Positions 1 through 8,545 of a stretch of DNA of 64,000 nt are shown in pieces (position 1 is the stretch's first letter; every line of letters begins with the position of its first letter). The DNA is from Novosphingobium sp. (lineage in GTDB: Bacteria; Pseudomonadota; Alphaproteobacteria; Sphingomonadales; Sphingomonadaceae), in the NCBI GenBank assembly GCA_024236175.1, contig JACKKY010000007.1:62001-126000 (forward strand). The letters are read 5' to 3'. The notes under the pieces are model-generated. The model ran no database searches and was not told the DNA's origin. It saw only the letters and a list, made by a program, of their open reading frames with translations. The translations under genes and the position numbers were made by a program.

Positions 1-76
1 TCGAAGGCCGTCTGTGAATGGCGGCAGGCGCCCTGCTTGTTTCCGCGTAGCTTAGCCCATATGCGGTGGTGCAGCC

Positions 77-1222
77 ATGAGTGAAGCTGATCCTGCCGTC
101 CAGAGCGTAGCCGATATGGCGGAAGCGCTGATCGCCTGCCCGAGCGTCACGCCGGCCGCCGGGCTGGTTTTCGATTGCCTGGAAGCGCAGCTCGCGCCGC
201 TGGGTTTCGCCGTGCACCGCGCCATTACCGGCGAGCCTCCGGACGGGCCGGTGGAAAACCTCTTCGCGATCCGGGAAGGGCCGGAAGGCAGCCGTCATTT
301 CGCCTTCGCCGGCCATGTCGACGTCGTCCCGCCAGGTGAGGGCTGGACCAGCGCGCCGTTCGCGCCGGAGCGTCGCGGTGACCTGCTCTACGGGCGCGGT
401 GCGGTCGACATGAAAGGCGCGATCGCGGCGATGGTCGCGGCTGTGCGCGAAATCCCGGCCGAGGCCGGTACGATCAGCTTCGTCATCACCGGCGACGAGG
501 AAGGTCCGGCGAAGTTCGGCACGCTCGCGCTGATCGATCACATGCGCGAAGTCCGCGCCATTCCCGACCTGTGCCTTGTCGGCGAGCCGACTTCGGTTTC
601 GCGGCTGGGGGATATGGTCAAGATCGGCCGCCGCGGCTCGGTCAACATCTGGCTGGAAGTGGAAGGCTGCGAAGGCCATGTCGCCTATCCGCACCTCGCC
701 GACAATCCGGTCCCGAAGCTGGTCGCGCTTCTGGCGGACCTCGACGCACTGGTGCTCGACGAAGGGACCGACTGGTTCCAGCCGTCCAATCTCGAGATCA
801 CCGACCTCACGGTGGGCAATCCCGCGCATAACGTCATTCCGCCCAAGGCCGGTGCGCGGATATCGATCCGTTTCAACGATCTGCATACCGGCGAGAGCCT
901 GTCCGAGCGCGTTTCCGGCATCGCCGAGAGCCACGGCGGCACCGCCCGCGCGGTGATTTCCGGCGAGGCCTTCCTGACGAAGCCCGGCGCCTTTTCCGAT
1001 ATGGTGGCCAGCGCCGTCGAAGCCGAGACGGGCATTGCTCCGGAGCTTTCGACAAGCGGGGGAACGTCCGACGCGCGTTTCCTCAAGGTGCTGTGCCCTG
1101 TGATCGAACTGGGCTTGCCCAACGCCACGATGCACAAGCGCGACGAGGCTGCCGCGCTCGCCGATCTAGAAACGCTCGCCCGGATCTACCGGCGAATCGC
1201 CGAAGCGGGGCTGGCCGGATAA
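77..1222 (+). CDS. dapE: Succinyl-diaminopimelate desuccinylase DapE
   Basis: M20-family zinc peptidase that hydrolyses N-succinyl-LL-diaminopimelate to LL-diaminopimelate and succinate in lysine and peptidoglycan precursor synthesis; cytosolic. The 381 residues match the usual length. Visible metal-site motifs are GHVDVVPPG (His80, Asp82), GRGAVDMKG (Asp111), TGDEEGPA (acidic pair near 141) and GEPTS (Glu170), with the late NATMHKRDE histidine near 355. The ATG at 77 begins the conserved N-terminus. The next gene starts 17 nt downstream on the same strand, so the two may share a transcript; dapB of the same pathway lies about 3 kb away. Bases 1-76 hold no gene I can assign. Confidence 0.95.
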   Translation: MSEADPAVQSVADMAEALIACPSVTPAAGLVFDCLEAQLAPLGFAVHRAITGEPPDGPVENLFAIREGPEGSRHFAFAGHVDVVPPGEGWTSAPFAPERRGDLLYGRGAVDMKGAIAAMVAAVREIPAEAGTISFVITGDEEGPAKFGTLALIDHMREVRAIPDLCLVGEPTSVSRLGDMVKIGRRGSVNIWLEVEGCEGHVAYPHLADNPVPKLVALLADLDALVLDEGTDWFQPSNLEITDLTVGNPAHNVIPPKAGARISIRFNDLHTGESLSERVSGIAESHGGTARAVISGEAFLTKPGAFSDMVASAVEAETGIAPELSTSGGTSDARFLKVLCPVIELGLPNATMHKRDEAAALADLETLARIYRRIAEAGLAG

Positions 1223-1239
1223 ATTCCAAGGGGACAAGC

Positions 1240-2478
1240 ATGCTTCGCTTCTGGTTCGCAATCCCGCTCTGGCGGCGAGTCATCGCGGCGCTTGTCCTGG
1301 GTATCGTCACCGGCATCCTGCTCGGTCCGGAAGCGGAAAGCATCAAGTGGATCGGCGACTTCTTCATCAAGTCGATCAAGATGCTGGTCGTTCCACTCAT
1401 CTTCGTATCGATCGTGGGCGGCGTCGCTTCCATCGGCGACCTGCGCAAGCTTGGCGCGGTGGGCTGGCGGGCGCTGGTGCTGTTCCTGGTCACCGGCCAG
1501 GTAGCCGTATGGCTCGGCCTTGCCCTGGGCACCTTCTTCACCCCGGGCCTGGGCGTCGATACCAGCGCGATCGAGCTGGGGCCGATACCCGAACCGAGCC
1601 AGACGACCGCCGTCGACATGATCCTTTCGCTGGTGCCGGAAAGCCCGATCCAGGTGATGGCCGATGCACAGGTCCTGCCGCTGATCGTCTTCGCGCTGCT
1701 GATAGGAATCGGCATCGTCATGGCCGGGGAGGAAGGCGGCCCGGTCGTACGCGTCTTCGACAGCGGCGCGGCGGTCATGCAGAAGGTCACGATGATCGTC
1801 ATGGAACTCACGCCGTTCGGCGTGTTCGCGCTCATGGCTTGGGTGGCGGGAACCCTTGGGCAGGATGCGCTGTTCGCACTCGCCAAGCTGGTGGCGCTGA
1901 ACTACCTCGGCTGCCTGCTGATCATCGGGGTAATGTACACCTCGCTGATCCGCTTACTGGCGAAGCTGCCTATCCACGATTTCTTCCGCGGGATCGTCGA
2001 TGCCGTGGCCGTCGCCTATTCGACCGCCTCGTCCAGCGCGACCCTGCCGGTGACCCTGCGCTGCACGCAGCGCAATCTGGGCGTGAGCCGCTCGACTTCC
2101 AGCTTCGTCGTCTCGCTCGGCGCGACGATCAACATGGACGGCACCGCCATGTATCTCGGCCTTGCCACCCTCTTCGGTGCGCAGGTCTTCGGCATCGACC
2201 TCAGCTTCGGGGACTATGTGCTGATCTCGGTGCTCGCCACTCTCGGCTCGGTCGGGGCGGCGGGCATTCCCGGCGCGGGACTGATCATGATGGCGCTCGT
2301 ATTCGGCGCGGTGGGCGTGCCGCTGGAGACGATCGCTTTCGTCGCCGGCGTCGACCGGATCATGGACATGATGCGCACGGCGACCAATGTCACCGGCGAT
2401 GCGGCGGTAACCACCACCGTGGCGGTGCTGACCGACGGCATCGACCGTGAGGAAATGATCAGCGCCGACGACGTCTGA
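1240..2478 (+). CDS. Dicarboxylate/amino acid:cation symporter (DAACS family)
   Basis: Sodium- or proton-coupled importer of the GltP/DctA/GltT fold, 412 residues in the inner membrane. The start is the ATG at 1240 because AAGGGGA lies just upstream and the family N-terminus (WFAIPLWRRVIAALVLG) follows. The frame is open further upstream, but that part overlaps dapE and looks like out-of-frame sequence. Family landmarks are the serine-rich hairpin (YSTASSSATLPVTLR), the NMDGTAMY motif and the C-terminal DRIMDMMRTATNVTGD segment that binds substrate and cation. Substrate (glutamate, aspartate or C4-dicarboxylates) cannot be settled from the sequence. It lies 17 nt after dapE. Confidence 0.93.
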   Translation: MLRFWFAIPLWRRVIAALVLGIVTGILLGPEAESIKWIGDFFIKSIKMLVVPLIFVSIVGGVASIGDLRKLGAVGWRALVLFLVTGQVAVWLGLALGTFFTPGLGVDTSAIELGPIPEPSQTTAVDMILSLVPESPIQVMADAQVLPLIVFALLIGIGIVMAGEEGGPVVRVFDSGAAVMQKVTMIVMELTPFGVFALMAWVAGTLGQDALFALAKLVALNYLGCLLIIGVMYTSLIRLLAKLPIHDFFRGIVDAVAVAYSTASSSATLPVTLRCTQRNLGVSRSTSSFVVSLGATINMDGTAMYLGLATLFGAQVFGIDLSFGDYVLISVLATLGSVGAAGIPGAGLIMMALVFGAVGVPLETIAFVAGVDRIMDMMRTATNVTGDAAVTTTVAVLTDGIDREEMISADDV

Positions 2479-2496
2479 GATGGCTGTGCACTCATT

Positions 2497-2518
2497 CCCC
2501 TCCCGCAAGCGGGAGGGG
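2497..2518. repeat. GC-rich palindrome (copy 1 of a dispersed repeat)
   Basis: A perfect palindrome with 10-bp arms CCCCTCCCGC and a 2-nt AA centre lies 18 bp after the symporter stop. The same palindrome, with similar flanks (CATTC on the left, a GGGCA on the right), recurs at 12080 between ubiE and ubiB. This looks like a REP-type element rather than a standard terminator, since no T-run follows. Confidence 0.75.
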
Positions 2519-2585
2519 CCGAGGATGGGCATGGGCCGCAGGGCTAACCTCGCTGCGTCCCGGGCAATATCGCTTTCGAATAAGT

Positions 2586-2613
2586 CGTCATCCCCGCGAA
2601 AGCGGGAATGACG
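2586..2613. repeat. REP-like hairpin, possible terminator
   Basis: A 12-bp inverted repeat (CGTCATCCCCGC / GCGGGAATGACG, one mismatch) closes on a GAAA tetraloop and is followed on the + strand by AGACTTTTC. It sits between the convergent symporter and lipoprotein genes. The core resembles a dispersed intergenic hairpin common in alphaproteobacteria (recalled, not searched). Termination activity is a possibility only. Confidence 0.6.
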
Positions 2614-2631
2614 AGACTTTTCAGGAAAAGA

Positions 2632-3024
2632 CTATTTCTTCTCGACCTCTACCGGCACGAACTTGCCGAGGCCGCAGCCCGGTCCCCGCTCCAGGCTTCC
2701 GCCGATGCGGCGCAGCACATAGATGATGTCGGTGCTGCACAGCTGGGTTAGCGAAGTCTCGTAGGTGAACGCGTCTTCCGACTTCAGGCCGGGGCAGCGG
2801 TGCGGCAGCGTGTTGCGCCAGACCTTCTTGCCGCCGCCCATGAAATCGATCGTCCAGTCGTCGCGGATTCGCGTCGAGCTGATCTGCGCGATCGGAATGC
2901 AGCTTCGGGCTTCGCCGACAACTTTCGCTGCCGGAGAGACCGGCGGTCTTCGCGGAGGCTCCTGGGCGCAGCCGGCAAGAGCCAGCGAAGCCGAAGCGGC
3001 GGTAAGGGCAAGGCGCAAATTCAT
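2632..3024 (-). CDS. Small lipoprotein, hypothetical
   Basis: A 130-residue protein that I do not recognise. A strong AAGGAGGATGTC ribosome binding site sits directly before the ATG at 3024, and the first 20 residues form a lipoprotein signal peptide with lipobox LAGC (Cys about residue 19). The mature part is basic and contains five further cysteines (CIPIAQIS, RCPG, LCSTD, GCGLG), suggesting disulfides in the periplasm. It lies just downstream of nth on the same strand (11-nt gap) and could be co-transcribed with it. Confidence 0.8.
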   Translation of the reverse strand: MNLRLALTAASASLALAGCAQEPPRRPPVSPAAKVVGEARSCIPIAQISSTRIRDDWTIDFMGGGKKVWRNTLPHRCPGLKSEDAFTYETSLTQLCSTDIIYVLRRIGGSLERGPGCGLGKFVPVEVEKK

Positions 3025-3035
3025 GACATCCTCCT

Positions 3036-3725
3036 TCAAGAGCGTGTCGTTGCAGTCTTCCGGCGGGTTTTCCCCGCCGGTTTCGCCCCCTTCTCGAGTA
3101 TCTTCGCCTTGAAGCTGCACAAGTCAACCACCGGACAGCGCCAGCATTCGGGCGTGCGCGCCTTGCAGATGTAGCGGCCGTGAAGGATCAGCCAGTGATG
3201 CGCGCCCACCCGGAAGGGTTCGGGAACCTTCTTCTCCAGCCCCTTCTCGACCGCGAGCGGCGTCTTGCCTTTGGCAAGGCCGGTGCGGTTGCACACCCGG
3301 AAGATATGCGTGTCGACGGCGAAGGTCTCCGCGCCGAACGCGCAGTTCATGACGACGTTGGCGGTCTTGCGCCCCACGCCGGGCAGCTCCATCAGCGTAT
3401 CGCGGTCGGCCGGAACCTCGCCGCCGAAATCGCGCACCAGGATTTCGGAAAGGGCGATCACGTTCTTGGCCTTGGAATTGAACAGGCCGATCGACTTGAT
3501 GTGCTGCTTGAGGCCGTCCTCGCCCAATTCCAGCATCTGCCGTGGCGTCGTCACTTCGCGAAACAGCGCCCGCGTCGCCTTGTTCACCCCGACATCGGTC
3601 GCCTGCGCCGACAGCACCACGGCGACGAGCAACTGATAGATGTTGCCGTATTCCAACTCCGTCTCGGGCGAGGGGTTGGCCTTGGCCAGCCGCCGGAAGA
3701 ATTCGAAAATGTCGTCGCGCTTCAT
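3036..3725 (-). CDS. nth: Endonuclease III
   Basis: Bifunctional DNA glycosylase / AP lyase that removes oxidised pyrimidines in base excision repair. The 229 residues contain the helix-hairpin-helix LPGVGRKTANVV with catalytic Lys120, catalytic Asp138 in VDTHIFRV, and a C-terminal [4Fe-4S] cluster motif C-x6-C-x2-C-x5-C (CKARTPECWRCPVVDLC). Lys120 and Asp138 fall at the same positions as in the E. coli enzyme. The ATG overlaps the TGA of the upstream channel gene by 4 nt (ATGA), implying translational coupling. Confidence 0.96.
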   Translation of the reverse strand: MKRDDIFEFFRRLAKANPSPETELEYGNIYQLLVAVVLSAQATDVGVNKATRALFREVTTPRQMLELGEDGLKQHIKSIGLFNSKAKNVIALSEILVRDFGGEVPADRDTLMELPGVGRKTANVVMNCAFGAETFAVDTHIFRVCNRTGLAKGKTPLAVEKGLEKKVPEPFRVGAHHWLILHGRYICKARTPECWRCPVVDLCSFKAKILEKGAKPAGKTRRKTATTRS

Positions 3726-4513
3726 ATCGGGTTTGCCGCCGCTTCTTCCGCCGCCGCTTCGCGGTGCCGCTGCATTGCCTCGCTGAAGGCTGCCGCCATG
3801 ATGCCGGTGGGCATGGCGACGAGGCCGATGCCGCCCAGCGCGACCAGCGAGGCGAGGAACTTGCCGATCGGGGTGATCGGCGAGACGTCGCCATAGCCAA
3901 CGGTTGTGAGCGTGATGATCGACCACCACAGCGAGCGGGGAATCGAGCCGAAGGCTTCCGGCTGCACCTCGCGTTCGGCCCAGTAGAGCGCGGTCGCGCC
4001 GAACAGCAGCAGCATGCCGGCAAGCGCCATCGTCACGAACAGTTCGTAGCGGCGCTCGGCAATCGCGCGGGCGAGTTCCTGCAAGGCGCGGGAGAAGCGG
4101 CCGAACTTGGCGAGCGCCGCCAGCCGCAGCAGCCGCACCAGCCTGAGGATCGCCGCGTCGCTAAAGAAGAAGGGCGAGAGTGAGGCCACGACGACCACAA
4201 GGTCGATTATGGCCATCGGCGAGACGATGAAGCGCAGGCGCTTGCCCAGGGCGGAACCGTCCCCGTCCGATTCGGCGACGCTCCATACCCTGCCGGCATA
4301 CTCGACAGCGAACACCACGCCGAAGAACATCTCCAGCGCAATGAAGGCGTTGCGGTGGGAGCGCACGATCGTCGGCTCGGTGCCGATGATGGACAGTGCG
4401 ACCGCGGCGATGATCACCACGACCATGAAACGATTGAAGGGAGTGAGCTTGCCGCCGGCCTCTGCCCGGGCGAAGAGCTGGCGATAGGTCTTGTTGCGCA
4501 GGCTTGCCGTCAA
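3722..4513 (-). CDS. Voltage-gated potassium channel (6-TM, Kv/Kch-like)
   Basis: Inner-membrane cation channel of 263 residues. The selectivity filter TVGYGD sits in a pore loop between two C-terminal helices, and an S4-like voltage sensor carries regularly spaced arginines (ILRLVRLLRL). Two to three further hydrophobic helices precede it, starting at RFMVVVIIAAVALSII. The start is probably the TTG at 4513, overlapping the dapB stop (CTTTGACG) with GAGGTG upstream; no ATG lies nearby in frame. The C-terminus lacks a cytosolic RCK domain. The gene is wedged between dapB and nth with overlaps on both sides, so it is very likely co-expressed with them. Confidence 0.88.
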   Translation of the reverse strand: MTASLRNKTYRQLFARAEAGGKLTPFNRFMVVVIIAAVALSIIGTEPTIVRSHRNAFIALEMFFGVVFAVEYAGRVWSVAESDGDGSALGKRLRFIVSPMAIIDLVVVVASLSPFFFSDAAILRLVRLLRLAALAKFGRFSRALQELARAIAERRYELFVTMALAGMLLLFGATALYWAEREVQPEAFGSIPRSLWWSIITLTTVGYGDVSPITPIGKFLASLVALGGIGLVAMPTGIMAAAFSEAMQRHREAAAEEAAANPI

Positions 4514-5238
4514 AGTCCCAGCACCTCGGGCATAGTGTAGCGTCCGGCCGGCTTGCCGATCAGCCACAGCGCCGCCTTCACCGCGCCCTTGGCGAAAATC
4601 ATCCGGTTCTCGGCCAGATGCGACAAGGCGATACGCTCGTTGTCCGACAGAAAATGGACAGCATGGTCGCCGGGTACGGATCCGCCGCGCAGGCTGGCGA
4701 AGCCGATCGCGCCCTGCCTGCGTGCCCCGGTGATCCCGTCGCGACCGCGCTCGCTGCTCTCCGCGAGGTCGATCCCGCGCCCGCCGGCCGCCGCTTCGCC
4801 GAGCAGCAGCGCGGTGCCCGAAGGCGCATCGACCTTGTTGCGGTGGTGCGTTTCGACGATTTCGATGTCCCAGTCCTCGCCGAGCCGGCTTGCCGCCTCG
4901 CGCACCAGATGGGCGAGCAGGGTGACGCCGAGCGAGGTGTTGCCGGTCTGCAGGACGGCGAGGTCGTGGCTGGCGCTGTCGACCAGGAAGTGGTGCCGCT
5001 CCTCGAGCCCGGTGGTGCCGACGACCAGCGGTACGCCTGATTCCATCGCCGCGTCGAGATTGGCTTCCAGCGCGCCGGGCGAGGAGAAATCGACAAGCAC
5101 ATCGCTCTGTTTCGCCAGCGCGAGCGGATCGCCCCCGACATCGATGCCGCCGGCAAGGTCTTCCCCGGCGTCGGCAATGGCCTGGGCGATCGCGTGACCC
5201 ATGCGTCCCTTGCTGCCGATGATACCGATGCGCGCCAT
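4510..5238 (-). CDS. dapB: 4-hydroxy-tetrahydrodipicolinate reductase
   Basis: NAD(P)H-dependent reductase of the diaminopimelate/lysine pathway, 242 residues. The N-terminal Rossmann motif GIIGSKGRMG and the signature ETHHRNKVDAPSGTA (proton-donor His pair and substrate-binding Lys) are intact. Transcribed on the minus strand, divergent from the sirtuin, with its stop overlapping the TTG of the channel gene. It is the first gene of the apparent dapB-channel-nth unit. Confidence 0.96.
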   Translation of the reverse strand: MARIGIIGSKGRMGHAIAQAIADAGEDLAGGIDVGGDPLALAKQSDVLVDFSSPGALEANLDAAMESGVPLVVGTTGLEERHHFLVDSASHDLAVLQTGNTSLGVTLLAHLVREAASRLGEDWDIEIVETHHRNKVDAPSGTALLLGEAAAGGRGIDLAESSERGRDGITGARRQGAIGFASLRGGSVPGDHAVHFLSDNERIALSHLAENRMIFAKGAVKAALWLIGKPAGRYTMPEVLGL

Positions 5239-5330
5239 TGAATTCCCTTTCTTCTCCGCTTCGGCCGGACCGGAGCGGGGCCGTTTCCAAGCAAGTGGAA
5301 AACGTCTCTATTCCGTGCTTCATGGGCGAC

Positions 5331-6029
5331 ATGAGCCAAATCCGCAACATCGTCATCCTCACCGGGGCCGGTGTGAGCGCCGAGAGCGGTATCGATACTT
5401 TCCGCACCCAGGGCGGGTTGTGGGAACGCTACAAGCCGGAAGATGTCGCGACGCCGGAAGCCTTCGCGCGCGACCCCGATCTCGTGCTTTCCTTCTACGA
5501 CATGCGCCGCGCGGCGATTCAGGAAAAGCTGCCCAACGAGGCGCATTTCGCGCTGGGCAGGCTCGACGCCGAGTGGAAGGGCGACCTGCTGATCGTTACG
5601 CAGAACATCGACGACCTGCACGAGCGGGGTGGGGCCTCGCGCGTGCTGCACATGCACGGCGAGCATCTCAATGCCTGGTGCACTGCGTGCGACGTGCGCT
5701 CGCCTTGGCGCGGCCCGCTCATCGAGCGACCGGCCTGCCCGGCTTGCGGGGCGAAGGCGTTGCGGCCCGATGTCGTCTGGTTCGGCGAGATGCCCTATCG
5801 CATGGATGAGATATATGCCGCGCTGCGCGAGGCGGACCTGTTCGTCTCGATCGGGACCTCGGGCGCGGTCTATCCCGCTGCGGGCCTCGTGCGCGGCGCC
5901 CGCGATCTGGGCGCACGGACTCTCGAGCTCAATCTCGAGCCGTCGCAGGGTTCGGCCTGGTTCCACGAAAGCCGTCTCGGTCCGGCGACCGAGGTGGTGC
6001 CTGCCTGGGTAGAAGAAATGCTGTCGTGA
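5331..6029 (+). CDS. cobB: NAD-dependent protein deacylase, SIR2 family (CobB-like)
   Basis: Removes acyl groups from lysine using NAD+. About 232 residues: NAD-binding LTGAGVSAESGIDTFR, the TQNIDDLHE segment, catalytic His in VLHMHGEH and a zinc ribbon with two Cys-x2-Cys pairs (CTAC and CPAC). The FYDMRR segment carries the Tyr-x-x-Arg pair that family knowledge links to desuccinylase/demalonylase activity (SIRT5, E. coli CobB). The ATG at 5331 is favoured; an in-frame ATG at 5322 is equally possible since neither has a good ribosome binding site. The roughly 90 bp to dapB must hold the divergent promoters. Confidence 0.93.
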   Translation: MSQIRNIVILTGAGVSAESGIDTFRTQGGLWERYKPEDVATPEAFARDPDLVLSFYDMRRAAIQEKLPNEAHFALGRLDAEWKGDLLIVTQNIDDLHERGGASRVLHMHGEHLNAWCTACDVRSPWRGPLIERPACPACGAKALRPDVVWFGEMPYRMDEIYAALREADLFVSIGTSGAVYPAAGLVRGARDLGARTLELNLEPSQGSAWFHESRLGPATEVVPAWVEEMLS

Positions 6030-6072
6030 AACGGAAATAAAACTGTCAGAATTACTTGGCCGGGGAGGTATT

Positions 6073-6849
6073 CTATCTCGAGCTCCCGCCGCAGCCCCGG
6101 CAGTCCGGGTCCTTCGCGATCCGCAGGGTGCGCAGCGACGGACCGAGCCCTTCGAACAGATGCAGCTTGCCCCATTGCGGATCGCCCAGCGCCGCGCGGC
6201 CGGAAAGGATAACTCGAATCGCGTGCATCGCCGCGAAGCTGCCGACGATGCCTGCCATCGCGCCGAGCACCCCGTCGGCGGCGCAGCTGTCGCAATCGTC
6301 CTCGTCGAACGCATCGCCGACAAAGCAGCGATAGCAGGGCTGGTCGGCCAAGTGACCGGAAAAATTGGCGATTTGTCCCTGGAATCGCCCGATCGCCGCC
6401 GTGGTCAGCGGAATCCCGGCGGCGACGCAGGCGTCGGAAACGGCTAGCCGAGTCGCGAAATTGTCACAGCCGTCAAGTACCAGTTGCGTGCCATCGAAGA
6501 CTTGCCCGGCGTTATCGACACCCAACCTCCCAACGACCGGGAGGACTTCGATGGCTCTATCGAACTGCCGCACCCATTCGGCTGCCGCTTCCGCCTTGGG
6601 CATGCCGAGATCGGCAGGAGTAAAGATCGTCTGTCGCTGGAGGTTGCTTTCCTCGACGACGTCGCTGTCGACAAGCGTCAGCCGGCCGATCCCCGCTGCC
6701 GCAAGGTACTGCAATGCCGGGCTGCCGATACCGCCACAGCCCACCATGAGGACATGAGCTTCCGCCAGGGCGACCTGGCCGGCTCCGCCCACTTCGGGCA
6801 GAACGATATGGCGGGCGAAACGGGAGAGGCGTTCGGGAGGCAGACTCAT
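6073..6849 (-). CDS. moeB: HesA/MoeB/ThiF family adenylyltransferase
   Basis: E1-like enzyme that adenylates the C-terminal glycine of a MoaD/ThiS-type sulfur carrier, 258 residues. The nucleotide loop VGCGGIGSP (37-45), Asp61 in VDSDVVEESNLQRQ and two zinc Cys-x2-Cys motifs (CYRC and C-terminal CRGC) are visible, with the family cysteine in SCAADGVLG. The architecture fits molybdopterin-synthase adenylyltransferase. ThiF cannot be excluded, and no moa or thi genes lie nearby. Convergent with the sirtuin gene, 43 bp apart. Confidence 0.9.
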   Translation of the reverse strand: MSLPPERLSRFARHIVLPEVGGAGQVALAEAHVLMVGCGGIGSPALQYLAAAGIGRLTLVDSDVVEESNLQRQTIFTPADLGMPKAEAAAEWVRQFDRAIEVLPVVGRLGVDNAGQVFDGTQLVLDGCDNFATRLAVSDACVAAGIPLTTAAIGRFQGQIANFSGHLADQPCYRCFVGDAFDEDDCDSCAADGVLGAMAGIVGSFAAMHAIRVILSGRAALGDPQWGKLHLFEGLGPSLRTLRIAKDPDCRGCGGSSR

Positions 6850-6919
6850 GCAATGCCCATAACGCCAATGGCGCGAAAGCGGTAACCCCGCTTTTCGCGG
6901 GGAGCCTTGTTTGCGGTGT

Positions 6920-6946
6920 CGCGCCCCCGGATGATCCGGGGGCGCG
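6920..6946 (-). terminator. Strong hairpin downstream of dnaA
   Basis: A perfect 13-bp inverted repeat (CGCGCCCCCGGAT and its complement around one base) lies 11 nt past the dnaA stop. No T-run follows. A second, smaller hairpin (CCCCGC / GCGGGG, loop TTTTC on the + strand) is at 6886-6902. Together they probably separate dnaA and moeB transcripts, but intrinsic termination is not certain. Confidence 0.45.
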
Positions 6947-6957
6947 GCATCGGCTTG

Positions 6958-8460
6958 TCAGCTTTCGAGTTGCCGGAGCAGGCTGCGCACGTCGCCGTCC
7001 ATGTCGGCGTCGCGCTGGCGCAGGTCCTCGATCAGGCGCACCGCGTGGATCACGGTCGAGTGATCGCGGCCGCCGAACTTGCGGCCGATCTCCGGATAAC
7101 TGCGCGGAGTCAGCACCTTGGCGAGATACATCGCGACCTGCCGCGGCCGCACGACAGAACGCGCGCGCCGCTTCGACGACATCTCCGTCCGGTCCACGCA
7201 GTAGAACTGGCAGACGGTGCGCTGGATCTCGTCGATCGTGATGCGCCGGCGATTGGCCGAGAGGATGTCGGTCAACTGCTCTTCGGCAAGCTGGAGCGAA
7301 ACCTCCTGTCCGGTGAGCTGGGCGTAGGCGATCAGCTTGTTGAGGCCGCCGACCAGCTCGCGCACGTTGCGGTTGATCGTGCGGGCGAGGAACTCGATGA
7401 CGTCGGCCGGGACTTCCGCCGGCGAGAAGCGCGCCAGCCGGTGTTCCAGGATCGAGCGGCGCAGCTCGATGTCGGCCGGCTGGATGTCCGCGACCAGCCC
7501 CATCGACAGGCGCGAAAGCAGCCGGGGCTCGACGCCGTCGAGAGCTTGCGGCGCGCGGTCGGCGGCGAAGACCAGCCGCTTTCCTTCGGCCAGCAGGGCG
7601 TCGATCGTATACAGGAGTTCTTCCTGTGCACTCGCCTTGCCGATAATAAATTGAATGTCATCAACAAGTAAAAGGTCGAAACCGCGCAGCCGCGCCTTGA
7701 ATTCGATCATCTGGTTCTGCCGCAGCGCCTGGACGAATTCGACCATGAACCGCTCGGCCGAGCAGTAGAAGATTCGCGCGCGCGGGTGGGCGCCCAGATA
7801 GGAATGGCCGATCGCATGCAGCAGGTGGGTCTTGCCCTGGCCTGTCGCCGCCTTGAGGTAGAGCGGCGAGAATTGCGGCGTTTCCGTCGCGGCCATGCGC
7901 TGGGCGGCATTGCATGCCAGCACATTGGCCGAGCCGGTCACGAAGGTGACGAAAGTCAGCGAGGGATCGAGACCGATCGTGCCCTGGCCGAGGCCGCCGA
8001 ACTCGTCTCCGCCAAGGGCGCCCGAACCCGTGTCGCGGCCGAAGCGCGTGCCGTCGTTGGCCGGAGGCCGCGGCTCGCCGCCGTTGCCGAGCCGCAGCTC
8101 AGGCAGCTGGCGTCGCCCGGGGTGCACGGAAATGCGCACCTGCCGCAAGTCCGGCCGGGCAATCTTCCAGGCCAGGGACAAGCGGTCCGAAAAACGGTCC
8201 GCGACCCAGTTCGCCGAAAATTCCGTCGGCAGGAACAGGTCCAGAGTCCCGGATTCCTTGCAGATGGTGCCCAGCTGAATCGGTTTGATCCACTGGCTGT
8301 GGAGCTGATGGCCAAGATCCTTCCTCAAGCCCTGGCTGATGTCGGCCCAATCCGCCGCGAGATCCAGAGCTTCCCGATCCTCATCCATTGCCGCCCCGTA
8401 TGCCTTTCCTTTGGCGGCCGCTGTCTTGGACCGCAGATTTTTCGCCGAAGAAACCGCCAT
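6958..8460 (-). CDS. dnaA: Chromosomal replication initiator DnaA
   Basis: AAA+ initiator that binds DnaA boxes at oriC and melts the origin; 500 residues. The ATG at 8460 is chosen because GGGAGGAGGAG stands just before it. Domain I is at the N-terminus (LGHQLHSQWIKPI), followed by a variable glycine-rich domain II. Walker A (TGQGKTHLLHAIG) lies near residue 208 and Walker B (LLLVDDIQF) near 267. Domain IV has the DNA-binding signature around GGRDHSTVIHAV. The Walker B coding stretch is abnormally AT-rich (see findings). The 5' region contains a hairpin at 8546-8569. Confidence 0.97.
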   Translation of the reverse strand: MAVSSAKNLRSKTAAAKGKAYGAAMDEDREALDLAADWADISQGLRKDLGHQLHSQWIKPIQLGTICKESGTLDLFLPTEFSANWVADRFSDRLSLAWKIARPDLRQVRISVHPGRRQLPELRLGNGGEPRPPANDGTRFGRDTGSGALGGDEFGGLGQGTIGLDPSLTFVTFVTGSANVLACNAAQRMAATETPQFSPLYLKAATGQGKTHLLHAIGHSYLGAHPRARIFYCSAERFMVEFVQALRQNQMIEFKARLRGFDLLLVDDIQFIIGKASAQEELLYTIDALLAEGKRLVFAADRAPQALDGVEPRLLSRLSMGLVADIQPADIELRRSILEHRLARFSPAEVPADVIEFLARTINRNVRELVGGLNKLIAYAQLTGQEVSLQLAEEQLTDILSANRRRITIDEIQRTVCQFYCVDRTEMSSKRRARSVVRPRQVAMYLAKVLTPRSYPEIGRKFGGRDHSTVIHAVRLIEDLRQRDADMDGDVRSLLRQLES

Positions 8461-8545
8461 TGGGCTCCTCCTCCCATAAAAATGACTCACCTCATCTGCC
8501 TTCCGCCGGCAAGAAACCCGGCAGGACGCGCAACTATATCGCTCC

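Noticed and set aside
2586..2613. CRISPR-like or tRNA-like structure
   Set aside because: It is a single short hairpin with a tetraloop and no repeat-spacer periodicity or cloverleaf.
4599..6323. Long antisense open frames across dapB/cobB and similar places
   Set aside because: In high-GC DNA the complementary frames stay open; their Arg/Ala/Pro/Gly-rich translations lack domains, while the opposite strand encodes clear families.
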